From NCBI GenBank assembly GCA_016928455.1, contig JAFGKP010000064.1:1-10269 (forward strand): a DNA stretch of 10,269 bases. The letters are read 5' to 3'. The notes beneath the pieces are model-generated. The model saw only the letters and a list, made by a program, of their open reading frames with translations, was not told the DNA's origin and made no database searches. Shown here piece by piece: positions 1 through 6,277 of this stretch (positions are counted from its first letter, which is position 1; each line of letters opens with the position of its first letter). The DNA comes from Methanomicrobia archaeon (GTDB lineage Archaea; Halobacteriota; Syntropharchaeia; Alkanophagales; Methanospirareceae). A program made the translations under genes and the position numbers.

Positions 1-456
1 GCGAGTCCGAAAGACATTCCGGACAGCATAGCACAGGGCAAAGCAGCAGCAGCAGGATCGCTCGTCTACCTGGTACAGGGTATAGCAACGATCGAGCCGG
101 CAATCTCGCAGATCGACGAAGAGATCTGCATTGGCTGCGGCACGTGTGCTGAGATCTGCCCGTACGGAGCGCTCACACTTGACGAGGTCCGGCAGGTCAT
201 GACGGTGAACGAAGCGATGTGCAAGGGGTGCGGCGGTTGTAACGCGGTCTGCCCGTCAGGAGCGGCAACCATGAAGCATTTCAGAGACCGGCAATTGTAT
301 GCACAGATCGAAGCACTGCTGCAGCGCAAGGTTCCCGTTACGGTAGTTGACCTCAGTGCTGCTGTTGAAGAAGCGACCTTCGAGGCACCACCAGAACCGC
401 CGGAAGCGGCGCTCACGGAAGAAGTCGAGCGCAAGGAAGCGGAAACAGCCGCGTAG
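1..456 (+). CDS. hdrA: CoB-CoM heterodisulfide reductase subunit A (HdrA), C-terminal part; 5' end outside window
   Basis: Frame 1 is open from the first base to a tandem TAG-TAA stop (454-459), giving 151 residues. The sequence shows the usual HdrA C-terminus: a PKDIPDSIAQGKAAAAG segment, then two adjacent [4Fe-4S] motifs, CIGCGTCAEICP and CKGCGGCNAVCP, then the 'HFRDRQLYAQIEALL' ending. In the family, HdrA is the cytoplasmic FAD- and Fe-S-containing core of the electron-bifurcating HdrABC(-Mvh/Fdh) complex that reduces CoM-S-S-CoB and ferredoxin; the C-terminal ferredoxin domain carries electrons to or from that core. Odd here is about 45 residues after the expected end, rich in Ala, Glu and Pro and acidic, with no recognisable domain. 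The Met codon at 199 is internal, because reading frame and homology continue upstream of it. HdrA homologues serve several pathways, so methanogenic, methanotrophic or other use cannot be decided from this fragment. It converges on purF. Confidence 0.9.
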   Translation, partial: ASPKDIPDSIAQGKAAAAGSLVYLVQGIATIEPAISQIDEEICIGCGTCAEICPYGALTLDEVRQVMTVNEAMCKGCGGCNAVCPSGAATMKHFRDRQLYAQIEALLQRKVPVTVVDLSAAVEEATFEAPPEPPEAALTEEVERKEAETAA

Positions 457-480
457 TAACGGTAATCGAACCCGCTTCCC

Positions 481-497
481 CTTTTTTCTCTTTTTTT
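481..497 (+). terminator. Oligo-T transcription terminator of hdrA
   Basis: Two T runs, T6 (482-487) and T7 (491-497), separated by CTC, begin about 25 nt after the hdrA stop codon. Archaeal RNA polymerase terminates at such U-rich stretches without needing a hairpin, and I see no strong stem just before them. On the opposite strand the tract is A-rich, so it would not end purF transcription. Confidence 0.65.
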
Positions 498-530
498 GCT
501 TGTTGCTACGTGAGCGCTCGTTCGTGAAGG

Positions 531-2054
531 TTAGGTCAGGGTCGCCTGCAGCGCGCTGCAGCGTTCGCCCGGTATCCTGACCGGGTAGTGCTCTGTGAGA
601 CAGCCCAGGCAGAGGCTGTTTGCCTCGATCCCAACGGCCATGATCAAGCCTTGGAGGCTGAGATAGCCGAGTGAATCAGCGGCTAAATAATCACGAATTG
701 CTTCGATCGTGCGCGTGGACGCGATCAACTCGTCCCGCGTGGGGGTATCGATGCCGAGATAGCAGGGTGCGATGATGGGCGGGCTCCCGATACGTAGGTG
801 CACCTCCTTTGCCCCAGCCGCTCTCAAATACCTCACGAGCTTCCGCATGGTCGTCCCCCGTACGATGCTGTCATCGACCAGAACGACTCGCTTACCCGCC
901 ACGTTCGCCCGTACGATATTGAACTTCGCGTGCACGCTCATATCTCGTGCCCTTTGCTCGGGCATAATGAACGTTCGGCCCACATAGCGATTCTTTATCA
1001 ATCCTTCGAGGTATTCAATCCCCGAGCGTTTCGCGTACCCGATCGCGCAGGTGATCCCCGAATCAGGCACCGGCGTTACAATATCTGCACTCACCGGATG
1101 CTCAACGGCTAACCGCTCGCCTATCTTCATGCGGACGTCGTAAACGAGCTGTCCATCGATGATCGAGTCCGGCCGTGCGAAGTAGATGTACTCGAAGACG
1201 CAGTGAGCGCTCGGTACCCCCGGGTGAAGCTGATGACGTATGAGTTTCAGGTCGCGGTGATCCGCGGGGTTGCGCGCTCTTGCGGGATGCGAAGCATGGA
1301 TGACCAGCATCTCGCCAGGATTAACGTCGCGGATGAGTGTCCCGCCCAGTGTATCAATCGCCGGGCTCTCTGACGCGATCACGTAGCCGACGTTCATGCT
1401 GCGGCGCTCGTCCGTGAGCGCACCAATGCACAACGGCTTAATCCCGAAGGGGTCCCTCACTGCCAGTAACATGCTGTCCATCAAGATCGCGAGTGAATAG
1501 GAGCCGACGACCCGTCGCATGACCTCCGTTAGTGCCGCGATAGGATCGTGTTCAACCAGTTCCCGTGCCAGCAGCTGCGCGATTACCTCCGTGTCGGTCT
1601 CCGAATGGAAAATCCGGCCTTCCCGTTCCAGTTCTGCGCGTAACTCACGGGTATTCACGAGATTGCCGTTGTGGGCGAGCGCGAATTCACCTTTCTGGTA
1701 ATTGACGACAAGCGGCTCGGCGTTCTCCAGCAGCGGCGCTCCGGTCGTCGGATATCGCACATGACCGATCCCCATCGATCCCTGCAGCTCGGCTAAGTGC
1801 TGTGGCGAGAAGACCTCAGCAACCAGCCCCATACCTTTTTCCGACCGAATCTCCTTCGCCTGGGCATCTCGTTCATCAGGGTTTTCATCCGTGCTCATGC
1901 CACGAAAGACAGCGATGCCCGCAGATTCCTGCCCGCGATGTTGCAGCGCATAGAGCGCATAATACAGGGGCAGTGCAACGTCATCACTGCTATGTGCGAT
2001 GCCCACAATCCCACAAGCTTCTCGCACCTTTGGCTCGCTGCTGCTGGTGTTCAT
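531..2054 (-). CDS. purF: Amidophosphoribosyltransferase (glutamine PRPP amidotransferase), Fe-S type
   Basis: PurF catalyses the first step of de novo purine synthesis in the cytoplasm: PRPP plus glutamine gives 5-phosphoribosylamine. The 507-residue protein has the two expected domains. The N-terminal Ntn-type amidotransferase has catalytic Cys14 (EACGIVG, which would become the N-terminus after removal of a 13-residue propeptide), LQHRGQESAG (37-46), HVRYPTTG (98-105) and HNGNLVN (128-134). The C-terminal phosphoribosyltransferase has the PRPP loop VLVDDSIVRGTT (391-402). Cys285, Cys431, Cys482 and Cys485 sit where the Bacillus-type enzyme binds its [4Fe-4S] cluster, so the cluster is inferred to be present. 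Length is slightly above the usual 460-500. The start is an ATG with a modest GAAGG upstream and a TATA-like box further up. It follows the glutamate synthase operon on the same strand after 186 nt, so it may have its own promoter. Confidence 0.96.
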   Translation of the reverse strand: MNTSSSEPKVREACGIVGIAHSSDDVALPLYYALYALQHRGQESAGIAVFRGMSTDENPDERDAQAKEIRSEKGMGLVAEVFSPQHLAELQGSMGIGHVRYPTTGAPLLENAEPLVVNYQKGEFALAHNGNLVNTRELRAELEREGRIFHSETDTEVIAQLLARELVEHDPIAALTEVMRRVVGSYSLAILMDSMLLAVRDPFGIKPLCIGALTDERRSMNVGYVIASESPAIDTLGGTLIRDVNPGEMLVIHASHPARARNPADHRDLKLIRHQLHPGVPSAHCVFEYIYFARPDSIIDGQLVYDVRMKIGERLAVEHPVSADIVTPVPDSGITCAIGYAKRSGIEYLEGLIKNRYVGRTFIMPEQRARDMSVHAKFNIVRANVAGKRVVLVDDSIVRGTTMRKLVRYLRAAGAKEVHLRIGSPPIIAPCYLGIDTPTRDELIASTRTIEAIRDYLAADSLGYLSLQGLIMAVGIEANSLCLGCLTEHYPVRIPGERCSALQATLT

Positions 2055-2093
2055 CTACCTTCTTCTCAGCGCTCTCCGTTCGTTATACTCTCT

Positions 2094-2102
2094 GTATTTT
2101 AT
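2094..2102 (-). promoter_or_regulatory. purF: Candidate archaeal TATA box for purF
   Basis: On the minus strand the A/T-rich element ATAAAATAC lies 40-48 nt upstream of the purF ATG. If it is a TATA box, transcription would begin roughly 25 nt downstream, leaving a short leader that still includes the GAAGG ribosome-binding site. A second candidate, GTATAACG near 2083-2090, lies too close to the start to leave room for that site. No clear BRE is visible. This is inferred from position and composition only. Confidence 0.35.
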
Positions 2103-2172
2103 CAGGATTATCCGCTGATTATTGACGATTCTCCGCCACCACTTTGCCTCTTCTAATACCCTTTCGGATAGC

Positions 2173-2187
2173 GGCGTTAATAACGCC
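2173..2187. repeat. 15-bp perfect inverted repeat (GGCGTTA-A-TAACGCC)
   Basis: Seven bases on each side of a single central A are perfectly complementary. Folded as RNA it gives a 6-bp stem with a 3-nt loop. It lies 54 nt past the stop of the glutamate synthase fusion gene and about 70 nt above the candidate purF TATA box. No T run follows it on the minus strand, so an operator for a dimeric regulator or an mRNA 3'-end stem fits better than an intrinsic terminator. Confidence 0.5.
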
Positions 2188-2189
2188 TC

Positions 2190-2213
2190 GGCTCTCGTGG
2201 TCTCGTGCGAGCC
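2190..2213. repeat. Inverted repeat, 5-bp arms (GGCTC...GAGCC), with internal direct repeat
   Basis: GGCTC (2190-2194) and GAGCC (2209-2213) can pair around a 14-nt loop. On the minus strand the loop region contains CACGAG twice, 8 nt apart. It lies directly beside the 15-bp palindrome, between that element and the stop of the upstream gene. Together the two could mark the 3' end of the glutamate synthase transcript. The arms are short, so chance is a real alternative. Confidence 0.3.
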
Positions 2214-2240
2214 GCGTCCCATTGTCGCAAAGTTCGCTTG

Positions 2241-4784
2241 TCATACTTGACCCATCCCGTTGCTGAAGGTGCTCGTTATCGGTTGTACCTTGCGATAGAC
2301 CTCTTGTGGCTGTTTCCGGGCGCCGTTTACCCTGAGGAGCTCGTCATCCACGGAAATACCGAAGAGTCGCTCGTTCTCCTGCAAATACGGCAAGATGAGC
2401 GCCCAGTCCGCAGGTGTAACTGTGGAGAACGCTCCGCCGTTGAGCTGCTCCGCTACCAGTCGGCAATGCGGATCCCGGATGTAAATCGCACCGCCGGCGG
2501 CGAGCGAGAACAGATTGGAGCCTGGGTATGGCGTATCCTGCTCATGAAAGCGGCCATGCTCATCTGGTTCCAGTCCGTTAACTACCACGAAACCACCCCC
2601 GTTCAGCGGATCACCGGCCATAAAGGACTCCGCGAGATAATCGAGACAGGTTCCGTTGATGACCACCCGTGGCTTGCCCACGGCGTTGATGAGTGGTCTG
2701 CCCGCGGTATTGCCCAGCACGTATGCTTCACCGCCTTTTGCACCATACATAAACGTCTGGCCGACGTCACCGAAGATCACGAGTTTACCGCTCTTTACGA
2801 TCTGCCCGAGCTGATCCTGGCCATCATCGTGCACGTACACCGCGGCGCCATCGATCGATGAGCCGAGATAATCGCCTGCGCTATCGTAGACGTCGATCCG
2901 TACCCCGGTGGTCTGCGCTCCTAATCCAGAGCCGCAAAACCGATGGCCCTGCGCGTTATACACGACGAATTGACGCCAACCCCTCTTGTAAGCGGCAACG
3001 AGCAGTCGCGCGGCACTTTCCGCGCCTTCAGGCGGGAACTCCGCAACGTCCATGACCAGCACGTCGCTTGCGCTCCCTGGCGGTCGCAGGTTGTCCTTGG
3101 TCAACCAGCGGATGAGATGATACCTTCCGTGGGCTCGGGTTTCGATCGAGGGCGTTGCATCGAAGATCTTATGAAGCGCTTCGCGAACAGCCTGGATAAT
3201 CGAACTCCGTTTCTTGCTCCCCGTGTTGTATCTGCGGTCGTTGAGCAACGTCAGCCCTTCGATCACCATTGCCTTCGCTTGCTCGTTCTGTTGCGCGTAC
3301 CTTACCAGCTCGTTCAGCGTCCACCGCACTTGATTCCAATCCCAGTCCTTCGTTCCACAGCTCAGGAATGCGAATAGCGCATCCGAGCGCTCCAGAGCGG
3401 CGTCAAGCAGCGCTCGAAGGCTCCCGCTATCCGACGGTTCGCTAACCGGTATCGAGAAATCGCCATGAGTCTGATTCTCCGGTATGGTTATCCGTGCACC
3501 GAATTTATTGGTGCACTCGAGCGCTTTCGTCTCAGTGCCGCGCAGGGTGAATATAAAGGCGCCACCGTCGGTATAACTCCCGCCTCGTGCGTTCCAGTAT
3601 CTGTCAGCGACCGAGGGAAAGCGGCTGTCCTCCTCAGCGAGACTCTTCAGGGTCGCGTCGATCGCTTGCTTTTCCGATGCGATGAGCCCGATTTGCAGGT
3701 CGCCATGCTCGACCAGCGCGAACACTTGTGGTCTCAGCATTGACGTGTCAGTTATCCCGATCAACTGGAGGGCATTCTCATACGGCTCGTTTCGGGCGAC
3801 GATAAAGAACCAGGGGCCGTCAGGCGAGCCGTGGATGTGTGTGGTCTGCAATGCGCGGTAGATTTCCTGCTTCTCAGGCGGTAGCAGATCGAAGTCGCGC
3901 TCGGTGGTCGGCGCCATTGCCTCGATCAGATATTCCAGCGGATAGCTGTACTCACGGTTGAGCAGGTCGAAGAGGAGCACAGCAACTTCGGTATCAGTCA
4001 GGAATAAGGGCTCCCGCCCGCGCTGGATGAGGTACTCGACCACGGAATGATAGTTCGCGAAGTCACCGTTGTGCACAAACGCCTCATGCATGCCCACAAA
4101 GGGGTGCGCGCCGCCGGGATGCCAGACCCTGCCTCGGGTTGGATACCGCTGGTGTGCGATCCAGATATGGGCGCGGAACTCTTCGAGCTGGTAATACTGG
4201 ATGATGCTTTCCGCGTACCCGACGATCTTCAGGATCATCATATTCCTGCCGTGTGAGAGCACGAACGCGCGTTTATCGCCGAGCGCAGCGTAGAATTTCT
4301 TGTTGATCCGGAGACTGTTCTGAAAGATCAAATGATCCTCGACCTTCCGTCGCTCCCACTCCTCCAGGCCGTGCGTCCTTATGTAAGCGTCGAGCACCTC
4401 CGCTTTGACCCGGACAAAATACCGCCACACCTCCGGTGGTTCGGTCTCAAGCCCATCTACCGCGCGGTAATCAGCTACGGTCGGTAGCCGTTCGGCATGG
4501 TCAATGTCCAGATGGGGTGCAATGAACTCCGCTTCAAGCGCCTCACGTGCCGCAGGATCAAGTAACGCGATCTGGAGCAGATAATCCTCTTCGAGCACAG
4601 ATCGAGAAACGCCGAGATCCTCATGCGAAAGCCCAACCGCAGCGATTCCACCTCCTTTTCCATTGCCCCGGTTATGCATCTGATATGCGGGTTTGAAGAT
4701 ATGCTTGCCCTTGACGGGAGCGGTGGAGGCAAAGCCCACGACGCCGCAGCCACCTTCAGCCTCAGTACTATAATGCACGCTCAT
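2241..4784 (-). CDS. Glutamate synthase amidotransferase domain fused to GXGXG domain (GltB1-GltB3 type)
   Basis: The 847-residue protein joins the first and last domains of a bacterial glutamate synthase large chain and lacks the FMN domain that normally lies between them. Residues 1 to about 420 are a class-II (Ntn) glutamine amidotransferase: nucleophile Cys13 (GGCGVVGF), HQRYPTRG (211-218), AHPF (226-229), HNGDFAN (238-244) and TDTEV (263-267). Residues about 575-790 are the right-handed beta-helix GXGXG domain, with FCGSGLGAQTTG, VGQTFMYGAKGG, LGNTAGRPLIN and DPLNGGGFVVVNG. About 150 mostly helical-looking residues between them are unassigned. The inferred role is to hydrolyse glutamine and pass ammonia to the FMN subunit encoded just upstream. 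The ATG overlaps the upstream TGA by one base (TGATG), indicating coupled translation; a strong AAGGAGGTG lies 11 nt before it. A TTG one codon earlier (4787) is better spaced (8 nt) and would add one residue. N-methylglutamate synthase subunits share these domains, so the exact product is not certain. Confidence 0.9.
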   Translation of the reverse strand: MSVHYSTEAEGGCGVVGFASTAPVKGKHIFKPAYQMHNRGNGKGGGIAAVGLSHEDLGVSRSVLEEDYLLQIALLDPAAREALEAEFIAPHLDIDHAERLPTVADYRAVDGLETEPPEVWRYFVRVKAEVLDAYIRTHGLEEWERRKVEDHLIFQNSLRINKKFYAALGDKRAFVLSHGRNMMILKIVGYAESIIQYYQLEEFRAHIWIAHQRYPTRGRVWHPGGAHPFVGMHEAFVHNGDFANYHSVVEYLIQRGREPLFLTDTEVAVLLFDLLNREYSYPLEYLIEAMAPTTERDFDLLPPEKQEIYRALQTTHIHGSPDGPWFFIVARNEPYENALQLIGITDTSMLRPQVFALVEHGDLQIGLIASEKQAIDATLKSLAEEDSRFPSVADRYWNARGGSYTDGGAFIFTLRGTETKALECTNKFGARITIPENQTHGDFSIPVSEPSDSGSLRALLDAALERSDALFAFLSCGTKDWDWNQVRWTLNELVRYAQQNEQAKAMVIEGLTLLNDRRYNTGSKKRSSIIQAVREALHKIFDATPSIETRAHGRYHLIRWLTKDNLRPPGSASDVLVMDVAEFPPEGAESAARLLVAAYKRGWRQFVVYNAQGHRFCGSGLGAQTTGVRIDVYDSAGDYLGSSIDGAAVYVHDDGQDQLGQIVKSGKLVIFGDVGQTFMYGAKGGEAYVLGNTAGRPLINAVGKPRVVINGTCLDYLAESFMAGDPLNGGGFVVVNGLEPDEHGRFHEQDTPYPGSNLFSLAAGGAIYIRDPHCRLVAEQLNGGAFSTVTPADWALILPYLQENERLFGISVDDELLRVNGARKQPQEVYRKVQPITSTFSNGMGQV

Positions 4785-6277
4785 CAATCAGTTCTCACCT
4801 CCTTCTCAGTCAGATAATCGAGATGGAGCAGGCACTCATATCGCCCTACGAGCTCCTTGACGCTCCGCATGCCGAGCTTGCTGAGGATCTCAACGAATGT
4901 GCTTCGCCACGAGGCATAGAGGTTGATGAGGCGTTGTGCGCCCCAGTCCACATCGAGCGCTCTGGTAAGCTCGGGATCAGTGGTTGCGATGCCACGCGGG
5001 CAGCCTCTGCTCGATTCACAACTCCCACAGCGTACGCAGCCCAGCGCCACAAGTTCAGTGGTGCCGAGCGCAACGCCGTCAGCACCCAATGCAATCGCTT
5101 TGGCCGCGTCATAAGCGGTTCGTATGCCACCACTTGCGATCACCGTCATCTTGTCCCTGATCCCTTCCTCTTTGAGGAACGCATGCACTTTCGGAATTGC
5201 ATACTCGATCGGCATGGCGATATTCTTCTTCGCTATGTCTGGCGCAGCTCCCGTGCCGCCGTAGCTGCCGTCGAGATGGATAATGTGCGCACCGGCATAA
5301 TAACTACCTACGGCCACCATATCCACGTCTCGTGCGGTCGAGACCTTCACGGAGACGAGCGCCTCGGGATTGATCGTCTTTATCCAATCGATGTGTTTCT
5401 CGTGATCCTCCACCGAGTAGACACTGTGGAACGGAAACGGCGAGAACAAACTGCATCCAGGTACTGCTTCCCGCATACGAGCGACGTCTGCGGTCACCTT
5501 ATCACCCAGTAGATGCCCGCCGAGGCCCGGTTTCGCGCCCTGCGCGTATTTAAGCTCCACGATCCTGACCCGCTGGATGGTCTCTTCAGAGACGCCGAAG
5601 AGCCCGGTTGCTACCTGGGTGATCATGTTATCGTCGTAGGCCCGTAACGGCTCAGGGTAGCCACCCTCACCGGTGCAGGTGAAGGTGCCCCAGGCCTGCG
5701 CCGCTTTTGCACGTGCGAGCATGACCGAGAGGCTGATAGAGCCAAAGGACATGCCGCCACCATAGAACGGCACCTCGATCTTCAGCTGCTCTCCCGCTCT
5801 CTTGTTCAGGTTGATCGCGGTGCTTATCATGCCCCTCTCTTCAGCATCACCGCGCTCCGCGCTCTCGAACGTGAAGAAAATCCGGTCGAACCCGCCACCC
5901 GAGTCTCCGATCTCATAGCGAAGTCCCGTGAGCGGTAATCCGGTTTCTGCTTGCTTCCATGTACCGAGGATTAGATCACGAGTCCACCGCCGATCGCCGA
6001 TGGTGCGATACAGGGGATTTTCGACCAACGAGAGCGCTTTCCGGGGGCACTGGTCCACGCAGTAAAAGGGCTCATCCTCGCAGGCGTGGCCGATGCAGAG
6101 ATAGCTTAACGGCTTCGCAATCCTGTTGAAGCCCGCTTTTCGGTCGTGCACGCCAAACGGGCATATGCTCGCGCACATTCCGCAATTGATGCAGCTCGAT
6201 ACCGCTCGCTTCACTTCCACCTCGCCGATCTCGTTTAAAAATCGTGAGGGGGCAAATCTAATTTCAGGCCTTTGCAT
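4784..6277 (-). CDS. gltB: Archaeal-type glutamate synthase FMN subunit with N-terminal ferredoxin domain (GltB2)
   Basis: This is the catalytic synthase subunit: it would add ammonia reductively to 2-oxoglutarate on FMN. The 497 residues begin with a ferredoxin-like domain: CINCGMCASICP (29-40), then an irregular second set at Cys61, 66, 73 and 77. The TIM-barrel synthase domain follows, with all family signatures: GGGMSFGSIS (173-182), CTGEGGYPE (201-209), KYAQGAKPGLGGH (243-255), HLDGSYGGTGAAP (334-346) and the phosphate loop SGGIRTAYDAAKAIALGADG (382-401). Cys414, 420 and 426 in GCVRCGSC...CP match the [3Fe-4S] ligands of glutamate synthase. AAGGAGGTG lies 7 nt before the ATG, and the start overlaps the upstream gene by 14 nt. 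The amidotransferase and GXGXG parts lie in the next gene. A ferredoxin-linked GOGAT is inferred; related FMN proteins such as N-methylglutamate synthase MgsC are the main alternative. Confidence 0.93.
   Translation of the reverse strand: MQRPEIRFAPSRFLNEIGEVEVKRAVSSCINCGMCASICPFGVHDRKAGFNRIAKPLSYLCIGHACEDEPFYCVDQCPRKALSLVENPLYRTIGDRRWTRDLILGTWKQAETGLPLTGLRYEIGDSGGGFDRIFFTFESAERGDAEERGMISTAINLNKRAGEQLKIEVPFYGGGMSFGSISLSVMLARAKAAQAWGTFTCTGEGGYPEPLRAYDDNMITQVATGLFGVSEETIQRVRIVELKYAQGAKPGLGGHLLGDKVTADVARMREAVPGCSLFSPFPFHSVYSVEDHEKHIDWIKTINPEALVSVKVSTARDVDMVAVGSYYAGAHIIHLDGSYGGTGAAPDIAKKNIAMPIEYAIPKVHAFLKEEGIRDKMTVIASGGIRTAYDAAKAIALGADGVALGTTELVALGCVRCGSCESSRGCPRGIATTDPELTRALDVDWGAQRLINLYASWRSTFVEILSKLGMRSVKELVGRYECLLHLDYLTEKEVRTD
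4796..4804 (-). promoter_or_regulatory. Strong Shine-Dalgarno (AAGGAGGTG) of the GATase-GXGXG fusion gene
   Basis: The same nonamer as before the FMN subunit gene occurs here, 8 nt before a TTG (4787) and 11 nt before an ATG (4784). The TTG spacing is closer to that used by the neighbouring genes, so either codon may be the start; the difference is a single residue. Confidence 0.8.

Larger units (their letters stand above)
2055..2240. other. Intergenic region between glutamate synthase operon and purF
   Basis: This 186-nt stretch separates the stop of the amidotransferase/GXGXG gene from the purF start on the same strand. It holds the 2173-2187 palindrome, a longer inverted repeat at 2190-2213 and the candidate purF promoter. 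I see no T run in the transcribed direction and no convincing small gene, so how the upstream operon ends is unclear; read-through into purF is possible. Confidence 0.6.

Noticed and set aside
44..57. Tandem GCA repeats
   Set aside because: Four Ala codons in the hdrA segment AAAAG, a normal feature of HdrA; not a meaningful repeat.
66..434. 122-codon minus-strand open frame, Ser/Ala-rich
   Set aside because: Antisense to the HdrA ferredoxin domain, which is unmistakable on the plus strand.
2205..2861. 218-codon plus-strand open frame
   Set aside because: It lies antisense to the GXGXG part of the fusion gene, which has clear homology; its translation resembles no family and has no ribosome-binding site. 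High GC creates such shadows.
4823..5512. 229-codon plus-strand open frame
   Set aside because: Antisense to the well-conserved FMN synthase domain; the translation is Cys/His/Arg-rich and unlike any protein family I know.
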